A DNA stretch of 64,000 nt, taken from Parachlamydiales bacterium (GTDB lineage Bacteria; Chlamydiota; Chlamydiia; Chlamydiales; Parachlamydiaceae). Location: assembly GCA_020051075.1 (NCBI GenBank), contig JAGVJP010000005.1, positions 18,663 through 82,662 of the forward strand, written 5' to 3'. The notes under the pieces were generated by a model, which saw nothing but the letters and a program-made list of their open reading frames with translations, searched no databases and was not told where the DNA came from. Below are positions 53,438 to 62,752 of this stretch, piece by piece. The position numbers and the translations under genes were made by a program. Every line of letters begins with the position of its first letter. Position 1 is the first letter of the stretch.

Positions 53438-54832
53438 ATGCATAACGGGATTGAGTTGAATTTAGACAGCATCGTCGGTCCAACTCATAATTACAGCGGC
53501 CTCTCCTATGGCAATATCGCCTCGATGACTCATCGACAGATTGCCTCCAACCCCAAGAAAGCGGCTCTGCAGGGGCTGGCTAAAATGAAAAAGCTCACTT
53601 CCTTCGGATTGAAGCAAGCTGTGCTCCCGCCTCATGAGAGGCCATTTATCCCGATTCTCAGAGGTTTGGGATTTTATGGCACTGATGCAGAAGTCGTCGC
53701 AGCAGCCTGGAAAGCCGACCCTTCTCTCCTCGCTGCCTGTTCCTCTGCCGCCTATATGTGGGCTGCTAATGCTGCGACTGTCTCCCCTTCAGCGGACTCC
53801 TACGACAAAAGAGTTCACTTCACTCCAGCCAACCTCCTCAGCAATTTTCACCGTTCCTTTGAAGCAGCAACGACAGGGCTAGCCCTGTTTAGGATCTTCA
53901 ATCACCCCGCCTATTTTGTTCATCATTATCCCCTTCCCTACCATCCAGACTACGCCGACGAAGGAGCAGCCAACCACACACGCTTTTGTCATGCCTTTAA
54001 TCAGCCGGGGGTGCAGCTCTTTGTGTTTGGTAGAGCAGGTTCGGGAGATCCGACGTCTAAATTTCCGGCACGGCAAACTGAAGCAGCAGCTAGGGCTCTG
54101 ATGAGACTTCACCGCCTGACACCTGACCATGTGGTGTTCGCACAGCAAAATCCTGAGGCGATCGACGCTGGAGTCTTCCACAATGATGTGATCTCTGTCG
54201 GACATCAGAACCTCTTTTTCTATCACGAGAAAGCTTTTATAGGCACCCCCCAAGTGATTGCCAAACTCAAAGAAAGAGTCGAGACAGTATGCCAGGTCCC
54301 ACTCATCGCTCTAGAAGTCAAAAACGCTGAAATCTCCTTGGCTGAAGTGGTTAAAACCTACCTCTTTAATTCACAGATCATCACTTTGCCCGATCAGACG
54401 ATGTTGATGATTGCTCCTGAAGAGTGCGAACAGTCAATTCCTGTACAACAATACTTAACACACCTAATCCAGGATTCCAACTGTCCAATTAAACAGGTGA
54501 TCTTTCAAGATTTGCGCGAAAGCATGCAGAATGGAGGAGGTCCAGCTTGCTTGCGCCTTCGCATCGCTCTTAATAAAACGGAATTTGATGCGATGCTGCC
54601 AACAGTTCTTCTGACAGATCTTCTTTACCAAAGGCTCGTTGTCTGGGTTGAGAAAACCTACAGAGACCATCTGACCCCTGGCGATTTGGCCGATCCCACT
54701 CTTCTCAATGAACAACATCAGGCCCTCGATGAGCTGACGTCAATTCTAGAACTGGGTCCATTGTATAGCTTCCAACAGCGGAAGCAACCCCCTCCCCCTC
54801 CGCTTCCAGAGAAGGGCTATGAAAGAATTTGA
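53438..54832 (+). CDS. astB: N-succinylarginine dihydrolase
   Basis: 464 residues (family ~445). Guanidino-modifying enzyme fold, step 2 of AST: releases two ammonia and CO2 from N2-succinylarginine. Start ELNLDSIVGPTHNYSGLS, ANAATVSPSADS, the His region FHNDVISVGHQNLFFYHE and the catalytic Cys in MQNGGGPACLRLRIAL are diagnostic. The C-terminal ~20 residues are Pro-rich (QPPPPPLPEKG). The last 14 bases overlap the FAD/Fe-S dehydrogenase gene. Confidence 0.96.
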   Translation: MHNGIELNLDSIVGPTHNYSGLSYGNIASMTHRQIASNPKKAALQGLAKMKKLTSFGLKQAVLPPHERPFIPILRGLGFYGTDAEVVAAAWKADPSLLAACSSAAYMWAANAATVSPSADSYDKRVHFTPANLLSNFHRSFEAATTGLALFRIFNHPAYFVHHYPLPYHPDYADEGAANHTRFCHAFNQPGVQLFVFGRAGSGDPTSKFPARQTEAAARALMRLHRLTPDHVVFAQQNPEAIDAGVFHNDVISVGHQNLFFYHEKAFIGTPQVIAKLKERVETVCQVPLIALEVKNAEISLAEVVKTYLFNSQIITLPDQTMLMIAPEECEQSIPVQQYLTHLIQDSNCPIKQVIFQDLRESMQNGGGPACLRLRIALNKTEFDAMLPTVLLTDLLYQRLVVWVEKTYRDHLTPGDLADPTLLNEQHQALDELTSILELGPLYSFQQRKQPPPPPLPEKGYERI

Positions 54833-57668
54833 AGAGGCCCTCAGAGCATCGGTCGCTGGAGAAGTCCTCTTCGATGAGATCTCCCGCACCGTCTACAGCG
54901 TCGATGCATCAATTTTTGAAGTTCTCCCCTTAGGGGTCGTCATCCCAAAAACCAAAGAAGACCTTCAAGCCATCGTCCGTCTTTCTCAACAATTTCACGT
55001 TCCAATCACTGTGCGCGGCGCAGCGACAGGGATCGCTGGAGGGTGTTTAGGACGAGGATTAGTCGTTGATGTGTCCAAATGGCTTAACCGCCTTTTGAAA
55101 GTGGATATCAAGAATGAATTTGTCGTCTGCGAGCCTGGCCTCATTCAAGATGAACTGAATCGCATTCTCTCCCCTCACGGCTATAGACTTGGACCCGACA
55201 CGTCGACAGGAAACCGCGCAACAATTGGAGGAATGCTTGGAAATAATGCCGCTGGAGCCCGATCGCTCCGCTACGGCTCAATGGCGCAACACGTCCATCA
55301 AGTGGAATTGCTCCTCTCCAATGGCGAATTCATCACTTTCGGACAACTTGACCGGGAAGGATGGAATCGGAAATCGGAACAAAGTGATCGTGAAGGAGTC
55401 ATCTACAGCTCTCTGAAAGCGATCCAAGCAGACGATGGCGAAGAGATTGCCCGCCATTTTCCCTCAATCCCTCGACGTGTTTCAGGCTACCGCTTAGATG
55501 AACTCCTTGATTCGACTCATTTGAATGTTTCACGGCTTATTGCCGGTTCAGAAGGGACTCTCGGCATTGCAACAGAAATCACATTGAAAATCGTTCCTAA
55601 ACCTCGATCTACAGGATTGCTATTACTATTCTATGACGAGATGAGGGAAGCTTTAAACCAGACCCCTCTCTTGCTCGCGCATCTCCCTCTTGCATTGGAG
55701 ATGATTGACTCCCATATCTTATCAGCAGGGCGCTCTTCCCCTCAGCTACGAGGGAAGTTGGACTGGCTCCCCGCCTCTTCAGCGGCAGTGTTGGTGGTAG
55801 AAATGGAAGGAGAAATCTCAGAAGAGGTGAACAATAAAATCGAACAAATAAAACAACAGCTCACAACCAATCCCAAGCAGCCAGGCATGCTGACTGTGCT
55901 TGATCAAAGCCGGATTCAAACGATCTGGGAATTGCGGAAAGCTGGACTTGGAATCCTCTTATCAAAACGATCATACAGCAGAGCTATCGCTTTCATTGAA
56001 GACCTGTCAGTTCCTCCTGAACACCTTGCTTCCTTCATGGAGCTTTTCTGCAACCTCCTTAAATCCTATGGGAAAGAGGCAGGCATCTATGGCCATGTGG
56101 GTGCGGGCTGCATGCACATTCGCCCTTATATCGACTTGCGAGATCCATCAGAACTGTCTCTCATCAAAAAGATGATGGAAGAGGTCACAGCATTAGTCAT
56201 CGACCACGGAGGAACCCTCAGCGGGGAACATGGGGATGGGTGGATCCGCTCATGGCTTAACCCCCTCCTTTTTGGAGAGCGCATCATGGGATCCTTCGTC
56301 AAATTGAAACGGGCCTTCGATCCGGACAATCTGATGAACCCCGGCAAAATCATCCCGCTATCCAAGGACTGGGAAGAGCTGCGTACACAACCAGGCGTGG
56401 AGCCACAAAAAATTGACACTTTCCTAGACTTCACTCCCGAAGGCGGGTTTGAACTTGCTGTAGACATGTGCAATGGAAATGGACTCTGCCGCAAAAAAGA
56501 AAAGGTGATGTGCCCTTCTTTTCAGGTCACTGGACAAGAGTTTCATTCCACCCGCGCACGAGCCCAGGCATTAAGGGCGATCACCCACCGCCGTCTCCCG
56601 CTGGAAGCGCTGACATCCGAGCGGATGTACGACGTGATGGATCTCTGCCTCTCCTGCAAAGGGTGTAAAACCGAATGTCCTTCACAAGTCGATATGGCCA
56701 AGATGAAAAGCGAATTCCTCTATCAGTATCAAGAGAAAAATGGCTACGCCATTCGAAACAGAATCTTCAGCGGCATCGGAACAATTAATTCTTGGAGCGC
56801 CCCTTTCGCCAAGAGTGCAAACCGCCTGTTAGAGTCTGCATGGGGGAAAACAGCACTGAACTGGCTAGGGATCTCAACACAGCGGCACCTTCCGAAACTT
56901 GCAGAACAGAGATTTTCTCAATGGTTTAAACATTATATTCAACCTCCTTCCTTGCCTTCAACAGCCGTCTTAATGAACGATACGTTCACAGAATTTAACC
57001 ACCCAGAAATTGGCCAAGCTGCCGTCACCCTCCTCAATGGACTTGGCTATCGGGTGATTCTCGCTCCGTGGAGCTGCTGCGGACGTCCAGCACTGTCGAA
57101 AGGATTTCTCCCTCATGCGCAAAAGCAAGCAGAAAAACTGGTCGAAAAGCTGCAACTCTTTGCAAAAAAAGCGCTGCCGATTATCGGACTAGAACCTAGC
57201 TGCTTATTGACAGTGCGGGACGACTACAGAGCGTTATTGCCCGGAAGAGACCGGCAATTAGACAACGTCATCAGCCACTGTTGGACATTGGACGAATTTC
57301 TTGAACAGCTGGTCGCTGCTGGCAGATTCACCCCTCCCCCTCAACATAGTCCAAGGAAAGTCTATCTGCATGGACATTGCTATCAAAAGGCATTAGTGGG
57401 CATGGAAAAAACTTTGACGGTGTTAAATGCTGTCCCTGGATTTCAAGTGGAGCAAATTCCATCAGGATGCTGCGGCATGGCCGGTTCTTTTGGTTATGAG
57501 AAAGAACATGAAGAACTTTCACTCGCTATTGGGGAGATTGTTCTCTTTCCAGCGATTCGCTCTCTACATGAAGAAGCTATCATCGTTGCCAGCGGCACCT
57601 CCTGCCGCGAGCAGATCAGCGCCGGAACGGGACTAAGAGCCCTTCATCTCGCTCAGGCACTTTTATAA
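54819..57668 (+). CDS. FAD-linked oxidase / Fe-S fusion (YdiJ-like dehydrogenase)
   Basis: 949 residues. FAD-binding type 4 domain (~30-200; ITVRGAATGIAGG, GPDTSTGNRATIGGML), FAD oxidase C-domain (~260-520; HVGAGCMHIRP, GEHGDGW), two 4Fe-4S motifs (CNGNGLCRKKEK-MCPS at ~550, CLSCKGCKTECPSQVD at ~609) and two CCG cysteine domains (SCCGRPALS, SGCCGMAGSFGYEKEH). Such fusions oxidise D-2-hydroxyacids; E. coli YdiJ is reported to act on D-2-hydroxyglutarate. Overlap with astB places it in the arginine/glutamate operon, which would suit that substrate (inference). D-lactate is the alternative. Confidence 0.88.
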   Translation: MKEFEEALRASVAGEVLFDEISRTVYSVDASIFEVLPLGVVIPKTKEDLQAIVRLSQQFHVPITVRGAATGIAGGCLGRGLVVDVSKWLNRLLKVDIKNEFVVCEPGLIQDELNRILSPHGYRLGPDTSTGNRATIGGMLGNNAAGARSLRYGSMAQHVHQVELLLSNGEFITFGQLDREGWNRKSEQSDREGVIYSSLKAIQADDGEEIARHFPSIPRRVSGYRLDELLDSTHLNVSRLIAGSEGTLGIATEITLKIVPKPRSTGLLLLFYDEMREALNQTPLLLAHLPLALEMIDSHILSAGRSSPQLRGKLDWLPASSAAVLVVEMEGEISEEVNNKIEQIKQQLTTNPKQPGMLTVLDQSRIQTIWELRKAGLGILLSKRSYSRAIAFIEDLSVPPEHLASFMELFCNLLKSYGKEAGIYGHVGAGCMHIRPYIDLRDPSELSLIKKMMEEVTALVIDHGGTLSGEHGDGWIRSWLNPLLFGERIMGSFVKLKRAFDPDNLMNPGKIIPLSKDWEELRTQPGVEPQKIDTFLDFTPEGGFELAVDMCNGNGLCRKKEKVMCPSFQVTGQEFHSTRARAQALRAITHRRLPLEALTSERMYDVMDLCLSCKGCKTECPSQVDMAKMKSEFLYQYQEKNGYAIRNRIFSGIGTINSWSAPFAKSANRLLESAWGKTALNWLGISTQRHLPKLAEQRFSQWFKHYIQPPSLPSTAVLMNDTFTEFNHPEIGQAAVTLLNGLGYRVILAPWSCCGRPALSKGFLPHAQKQAEKLVEKLQLFAKKALPIIGLEPSCLLTVRDDYRALLPGRDRQLDNVISHCWTLDEFLEQLVAAGRFTPPPQHSPRKVYLHGHCYQKALVGMEKTLTVLNAVPGFQVEQIPSGCCGMAGSFGYEKEHEELSLAIGEIVLFPAIRSLHEEAIIVASGTSCREQISAGTGLRALHLAQALL

Positions 57669-57685
57669 GGTCATAACAACATCGT

Positions 57686-58189
57686 TTAGAAACGAGGATA
57701 GATCTCGTTCGGCTTGAAGAAAAATTCGATTTCTTCCCGGGCAGCCTCTGGACTATCAGAGCCATGAACAGCATTGCGGCCCATCGATTCTGCAAAATCG
57801 GCCCGAATTGATCCCTTTTCCGCTTTGGTTGGATCTGTCGCTCCCATCAATGTCCGGTTTTTTGTCGTTGCCTGTTTACCTTCTAAAACCATCGCTACAA
57901 TCGGACCTGATGAAATGAAATCGACTAATTCGCCGTAAAAGGGACGATCCCGATGGACAGCATAAAATTTTGCAGCTTCGTCTTTAGTCAGTTTGACCAT
58001 TTTAATCGCAGCAATGCGCAGATCGGATTTCTCAAATCGAGCAATAATGTCGCCGATATGATTCTTCTCCACTGCATCTGGTTTAATAATGGATAGCGTC
58101 TGCTCAAGTTGAGCATCGGTTGGAGCAGAGAAAAGCGCTGGTTGCAGGCTTAGGCAAAAAGCAACGATAGATAAAAACATAGACTTCAT
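57686..58189 (-). CDS. ndk: Nucleoside diphosphate kinase with an export signal
   Basis: 167 residues, against ~140 for normal Ndk. The Ndk core begins at [13 protein letters not shown] (~28) and is complete: [21 protein letters not shown] and the phosphorylated His142 in NAVHGSDS. The extra N-terminus [22 protein letters not shown] is a standard signal peptide with probable cleavage near residue 22. The upstream ATG has AAGGA at correct spacing, and no start codon exists at the core's Leu28 (CTT), so the exported form seems to be the only product. It exchanges gamma-phosphates between NTPs and NDPs. Confidence 0.93.
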   Translation of the reverse strand: MKSMFLSIVAFCLSLQPALFSAPTDAQLEQTLSIIKPDAVEKNHIGDIIARFEKSDLRIAAIKMVKLTKDEAAKFYAVHRDRPFYGELVDFISSGPIVAMVLEGKQATTKNRTLMGATDPTKAEKGSIRADFAESMGRNAVHGSDSPEAAREEIEFFFKPNEIYPRF

Positions 58190-58243
58190 AGGATATCCTT
58201 TGTCGTTAGAAACCTCATTCTTGAGGTTGATTAAGAAAAATCA

Positions 58244-58272
58244 CGATAACTAGAGTGGTCCATCGCTGTCAA
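58244..58272 (-). promoter_or_regulatory. Possible ndk promoter and 5'-UTR hairpin
   Basis: On the minus strand TTGACA (58272-58267), a 17-base spacer and TTATCG (58249-58244). Downstream at 58228-58211, AACCTCA pairs with TGAGGTT around a four-base loop, a 7-bp perfect hairpin between the promoter and the ribosome site. The -10 is poor. Confidence 0.4.
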
Positions 58273-58283
58273 TAAAATTCTAT

Positions 58284-59663
58284 TCAGTAGGCCCCTTGAG
58301 CGCTCGCGTTCAAGCGGGGATCAGTTTTCTTGATGATGATGCTGACATTCTTCTGATTGAACCCTTTGTACCCTTCCCTCCGCTGCAGATTCTCTAGATG
58401 GCTTCCAATGGCTCCATTGCGCGAAAAATGTTCTGCCTCTTCACTTGAAATCCTCCCTTCCAAAAGGAGGCGGTCGATCCTATGACGACTGACAGGCCAA
58501 TTCTCTCCTACAGTGAACGCCTGCTTTAAATAAGGAAAAGAGCTAAATGGAGCCATCATCTTGACTCCCTTTCCAGCGAGGTCGTCTCTTAATTCTTCAA
58601 ACATGAATTGGGCTTCTAGATGATGCATGCCCGCTCTGAGGATAGAGTCTCCGTGAAGCGCACACCACAATCCAATCGTTCCTAATCGCGCTGTCGCGAA
58701 CATCGGCTCATGAGCAAAGTCATTGGCAATCTCTCCAGGCATCAAATCAACATCTAGGAATAAAACTAGGCGGCATTGAGGGTTCTCCATGACTTGTGCC
58801 CCCCACCCCGCTTCCTCGCCTGCGTAAAACCGTTCGCGGCAATGAAAACCGAGAAGCTCAAACAACTGAACCAACCGCTTAAAGTGGGTCCTTGATGATC
58901 TGAAAGTGTGGTGGTCGTGGTTTGCCCATCCCATCCCTAAGCGATCTTGCCGACCTTTTTGCAGCTGCCCTGCACTATTCCGCATTTGCCAATAACGTCG
59001 TTCCCCTTCAAGCACTGTCCATGCGGCCCGGTGCTGTCCAACCTCAGAAACTAATTCCTGAGCAAGCTCCAACGTTTGAGCAAAAGTACGCTCTTCATCA
59101 TCTCCTCCTCGTGAACGTATTAGCCATTTTTCTAAAGCTTGTTCATAGGCATATACCTCTTCAGGACTTTCTTGAGACGGCTGAATCGAAAGGGTCCCCC
59201 TTCTTTCAATCACCCAACATGCCACCCTGTTTTCTAAACTGACCAATGCCCGTCTAAAGGCACCAAAATAACTCCCTTCGATAGTATAGTCTCCCCCTCC
59301 ATGTGCAAGAAAAAAATTATCAATGGAATCGACAACAACAGATAGTCCGCAATCAACTAAACCTAAATTACTTACAAAAATTCGGGGCAGCTGAGCACCA
59401 GGATGAAAGTAGACCGATCCCCCCTGTCCTTCTGATTGGAGAATAAATCCAGTTTGGGCGAGATCTTTCCCAATATCATCCGATGAGGAAATTGAGACAT
59501 ACTCTATCCAATCAAACAGCCGAGTACTCGTCAACTGAAGAAGCTCTTTTTGGAGGGTATCGACAAATTGATTTGTTGCGGCAACTCTCTCCACAACGTC
59601 CAAAATTAGCCGTTCTGCCTGAGGTTGACAAATCCATTGGAAATCTGTATTGACAGTCATCAT
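58284..59663 (-). CDS. Hypothetical protein, possibly VOC-like C-terminal half
   Basis: 459 residues from ATG 59663 (AGGGG upstream); the open frame runs 127 codons further up, through the divergent promoter region and into the opposite gene, so it is rejected. Not securely recognised. Residues ~235-330 (WANHDHHTFRSSRTHF, LFELLGFHCRERFYAGEEAG, CRLVLFLDVDLM) resemble a vicinal-oxygen-chelate (glyoxalase/dioxygenase) repeat with possible metal His. The N-terminal half is alpha/beta with several Trp. Cytosolic. Faces the next gene divergently. Confidence 0.6.
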   Translation of the reverse strand: MMTVNTDFQWICQPQAERLILDVVERVAATNQFVDTLQKELLQLTSTRLFDWIEYVSISSSDDIGKDLAQTGFILQSEGQGGSVYFHPGAQLPRIFVSNLGLVDCGLSVVVDSIDNFFLAHGGGDYTIEGSYFGAFRRALVSLENRVACWVIERRGTLSIQPSQESPEEVYAYEQALEKWLIRSRGGDDEERTFAQTLELAQELVSEVGQHRAAWTVLEGERRYWQMRNSAGQLQKGRQDRLGMGWANHDHHTFRSSRTHFKRLVQLFELLGFHCRERFYAGEEAGWGAQVMENPQCRLVLFLDVDLMPGEIANDFAHEPMFATARLGTIGLWCALHGDSILRAGMHHLEAQFMFEELRDDLAGKGVKMMAPFSSFPYLKQAFTVGENWPVSRHRIDRLLLEGRISSEEAEHFSRNGAIGSHLENLQRREGYKGFNQKNVSIIIKKTDPRLNASAQGAY

Positions 59664-59829
59664 TTCACCCCTTTCTGTTTGGTGTATCCTATGATAGGTA
59701 TAAATAAAAATTTGATCAAATACAAGGGGGAAAAGAACATTTAGATGTCTGTATAAAATAAATTCTTGATTTTTTTTTAGTATCTTGATAAATTGAGAGT
59801 TAAAATAAAAAATCAATCGGATGTAAAAA

Positions 59830-60885
59830 ATGATCCCTGAGAGACAGCTATTTCCCCTTCCTCCTTCACCACAGATAGAATACGTGGACCCGTTGGCGGA
59901 ATTAGAGAAAGATCCGTACAATCCTGAATCTTGGACCTTTGAGGCCATCGACGAGTTAGGAAAAGACTTAGAAATCGAACTTGATAAGACTCTATGCCAG
60001 AAGGATCCGAGTGAAGAACAACAAGAAAATTTGGCTATGCTCACCCAAATGGTCTGTCTTTCTCAAAGCCCTAAAACACTAGATGCATGGAAGTTTGAAC
60101 TCTCTTTACCAACTGCAACACTTCCAGCAGTAGCATTAAAACGCTTTATCGAAGCAGAACCGCCATTTCCTGAGAAGGAGCTCCTCCTTGAAGGACTTCG
60201 GAACTTTATTTTAGTCGGAACTCTTAGCAACATCGTCGATAGCCAACCAAATTTAAGCCAGGAATGCGTCGCACAACTTTCCGCTCGGATTCTTGCATTA
60301 GCCATGAACCGGCTTCTGCTGGCTGGATCTACAATGCTGCCTCTCGGCTGGGTCTATACCGACCCAACGACACACAAAAAAGTCGGTCATCTCTGTATCG
60401 CAGTTTTCCAACAAATGCCTAAAAAGCCTGATCTATACCGTTTACGTCTCGCTGAAGGAACTAAAAGCTTATTTCATAGGCCTGTATCCAAAGAAGACCT
60501 ATGGGAACAGGACGCTTTTGTTAAAAAAGTGGGAATGACCATAGAAGATGTCAAGAATTACCTCAGAGTTGCCTTTTCCTATATGTTTGAAACTCTGAGA
60601 CCATCCTTTGACAAGCACGAAGTACAAGAAGCCATCTATGAAGGAACATCTCTATCCAAGCGAGCGACCCGCATCAGAGTTCCCGACTACTATGCCTGTA
60701 CTGTAGAAGGACTCCGCGCTGCACTCTATGCAATGGACATCTCCGATATCGAACGGTTATTCATGCATTTCAGGCTGAATGTATTTGAATACGGACAAAC
60801 CGCTATTCAAAGATCTCTACCCGATGGAACAAAACGTATCACGTTGATCTCACAGTTCCTAAAAGAAGAGGCTCAACGTCATTGA
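59830..60885 (+). CDS. Hypothetical protein, 351 residues
   Basis: Not recognised. N-terminal ~25 residues are Pro-rich (LFPLPPSPQIEYVDP), then a helical, acidic body. A central block TMLPLGWVYTD...KKVGHLCIAVFQQ (~176-200), followed by LYRLRLAEGTKSLFHR, has the GW...GH...Y...H spacing of papain-like cysteine protease/transglutaminase cores, but no catalytic Cys is obvious, so this is weak. No signal peptide. It precedes a strong bidirectional hairpin. Confidence 0.62.
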   Translation: MIPERQLFPLPPSPQIEYVDPLAELEKDPYNPESWTFEAIDELGKDLEIELDKTLCQKDPSEEQQENLAMLTQMVCLSQSPKTLDAWKFELSLPTATLPAVALKRFIEAEPPFPEKELLLEGLRNFILVGTLSNIVDSQPNLSQECVAQLSARILALAMNRLLLAGSTMLPLGWVYTDPTTHKKVGHLCIAVFQQMPKKPDLYRLRLAEGTKSLFHRPVSKEDLWEQDAFVKKVGMTIEDVKNYLRVAFSYMFETLRPSFDKHEVQEAIYEGTSLSKRATRIRVPDYYACTVEGLRAALYAMDISDIERLFMHFRLNVFEYGQTAIQRSLPDGTKRITLISQFLKEEAQRH

Positions 60886-60996
60886 ATTCTCATTCCTGTT
60901 AGCTCTTCTTTAAAAAGCGAGAAACGTATTCGACGATTAGCTGGAGGTTCAAAACAAGTAGAAACAGGGCAGCCCGTTAGTTCTGTCGATGCAAAG

Positions 60997-61030
60997 AAAA
61001 AAGAGCGATCACCTTAGCAACCGCTCTTTT
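60997..61030. terminator. Bidirectional intrinsic terminator
   Basis: AAAAGAGCG (about 60999-61007) pairs with CGCTCTTTT (61022-61030) around a 14-base loop, with an A-run before and a T-run after, between the convergent genes ending at 60885 and 61058. Confidence 0.7.
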
Positions 61031-61057
61031 CATCTCTGTCACAGTGTGTTTACCGGA

Positions 61058-62281
61058 TTATCGAGTGACTTCACTAATATCAGAGTAAAAGCGTTTCGAG
61101 ATAATGGTTCCGTCTGTTGCCTGATCTTTACAGTAGAACACTGTGATGAGATTAACAACGGATGATTCTTTACCATTGCGGCCTGTGACCATACTATTTC
61201 TGAATATCGCTCTGACTGTCTTAGTTTCAACCCCTTTCTGCACAGTAAAATGCAGGACTCTTTCCCCATCCACCTTTTTCCCCTGAGATCTCTGGATTTT
61301 AGTCCTCGGATTATCAATGAAGTTTTCAGATGTAAATTCACCTCTTAGGTTTCTAAGACCGAGGGCAGCGATTTCTTTGATTACCCCCCAAGAAACTCTA
61401 TGGGCAAGTGTCGTGCTGGGATCGTCTCGATATTCCAACCGTTCACAAGCAACAGCTTTTTTGATTTCATCACCTATGCGGACCCCTCTAATCGCCTCAG
61501 GAACTAAATGTTGTGGTATAGGTTTAGCTGAAGGTTCTATCACAGGCGAACTTGCAGGGACTGTCAATGGCGATGGACGTGCAGAGGCCCTCAATGAAGA
61601 CGGACTTGCAGGGGAGCTCAATGAAGCCAAACTTGGAGAAGAGTTCAAGGCAAAGTCAGCCACGATCATTCCTGACTGGGGTGTTCTTGTTGGTAACGCT
61701 CCTGGAAGTGTTCCAGTAATGGCGGCTCTTTGGCTGCTTCTAAGCATTCTTGAAGCTAATGATTCCGAAGAAGGAACAGCAACACCATTGGAAGTGCTGA
61801 CCACCAAGGGAGCTGCAGCTTCTACTTCAGGAGCTGCAGCTTCTACTTCAGGAGCTGCAGCTTCTACTTCAGGAGCTGGTGCTTTTACTTCGGGAGATGG
61901 TGCTCCTACGTCAGGAGCCACTAGCATTAGAGAATTTTCCGCTGTCTCTATTTCCGGCTCTGCGTGAATCTCTTCTTCAACGTTGGATGAATCTTGTGCC
62001 TGGACTTTTCTTATTGTAGTGGGGTCAAAATCGCTAACATCAGCTCGCAACACAGCTTTTGGTGAAGCCGGTTGCTGAGGCATGTAGGTTTGAAAGTAGG
62101 TTGGATCGAGTATGACGGGAGGATAATACATCGGCTGTCCGAAATAACCTGGCATTCCGTGCGGAGCGTTGAGCCAATACGCTGTTTGTATGTAAGGAGG
62201 TGGCGTTACCGCCCCTCTTGAATAATAGACCGTGCCTGGAAAATGTGGGGCTGGACTTGCTGATGGAACTGAAGTATACAT
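61058..62281 (-). CDS. Pro/Ala-rich repeat protein, candidate effector
   Basis: 407 residues, unknown family. Residues 1-75 are rich in Tyr and Pro (PPPYIQTAYWLNAP, YYPPVILDPTYFQTY). ~100-155 is acidic and includes about five heptapeptides of PEVEAAA type. ~155-250 is Ser/Ala/Pro-rich and disordered. The last ~140 residues are a compact basic domain (GDEIKKAVACERLEY, VLHFTVQKGVETK, LITVFYCKDQ). No signal peptide. Disordered Pro-rich head, repeats and a C-terminal domain are typical of type III-secreted proteins, but that is only a suggestion. Confidence 0.7.
   Translation of the reverse strand: MYTSVPSASPAPHFPGTVYYSRGAVTPPPYIQTAYWLNAPHGMPGYFGQPMYYPPVILDPTYFQTYMPQQPASPKAVLRADVSDFDPTTIRKVQAQDSSNVEEEIHAEPEIETAENSLMLVAPDVGAPSPEVKAPAPEVEAAAPEVEAAAPEVEAAAPLVVSTSNGVAVPSSESLASRMLRSSQRAAITGTLPGALPTRTPQSGMIVADFALNSSPSLASLSSPASPSSLRASARPSPLTVPASSPVIEPSAKPIPQHLVPEAIRGVRIGDEIKKAVACERLEYRDDPSTTLAHRVSWGVIKEIAALGLRNLRGEFTSENFIDNPRTKIQRSQGKKVDGERVLHFTVQKGVETKTVRAIFRNSMVTGRNGKESSVVNLITVFYCKDQATDGTIISKRFYSDISEVTR
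61809..61913. repeat. 21-bp tandem repeat inside the Pro/Ala-rich gene
   Basis: Five in-frame 21-bp units, three identical (61809-61871, GGAGCTGCAGCTTCTACTTC...) and two degenerate (61872-61913). They encode the heptapeptide repeats, so copy number changes keep the frame. Confidence 0.9.
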
Positions 62282-62752
62282 AATATCTTACCTTTTTTTT
62301 TATTTTATTAAAAGACTATTGTAAGATAACCGTATTTATACTTTATAAAATGAAAGTTAATCATTCTTTACAATTATTTTGCAAAGAAATCTTAATCAAT
62401 TTCTTAATAATTAATATTATTTATTTAAATGAATAGAGACTAAGAGTGATGTATCAGTCATTGAATTTGAGGAATTGACCTAAAAATAGATCCAAGAGAC
62501 TAAAATGAATTGGTTAACTAATTATCATATCCACGTTAATGACAGGAAGGGAAGGATAGGAAAGATGGTTGGAATGACTTTAGGCTGTGTTACTTTTTTA
62601 TATCAGAGACGACGTCGTTTGGGTGCTCCAAACGCTTCGCGATGAAAAAATGGGTAATATTAAGGGCGTTGCACTGGTCATGAACAAGTTAAGTACCACA
62701 AGCTGTAGAGGCTGCAAGACAACAGAGGTCTTAGCCTGATACGTATGAGACA
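62282..62752. other. AT-rich gap with repeat remnants
   Basis: 471 bases without a gene. 62282-62440 is very AT-rich and probably holds the promoter of the Pro/Ala-rich gene. 62540-62566 is a degenerate family B half. 62617-62657 is a family C half (CTCCAAACGCTTCGCG then AAAATGGGTAAT). The rest shows nothing clear. Confidence 0.5.
62617..62657. repeat. Family C half element
   Basis: CTCCAAACGCTTCGCG followed by AAAATGGGTAAT matches the outer half of the right arm at 41510-41543, without a partner arm nearby. It suggests decay of a once complete element. Confidence 0.75.

Noticed and set aside
59664..60044. N-terminal extension of the 459-residue protein by 127 residues
   Set aside because: It would run antisense through the start of the divergent gene at 59830; the ATG at 59663 has an AGGGG site.
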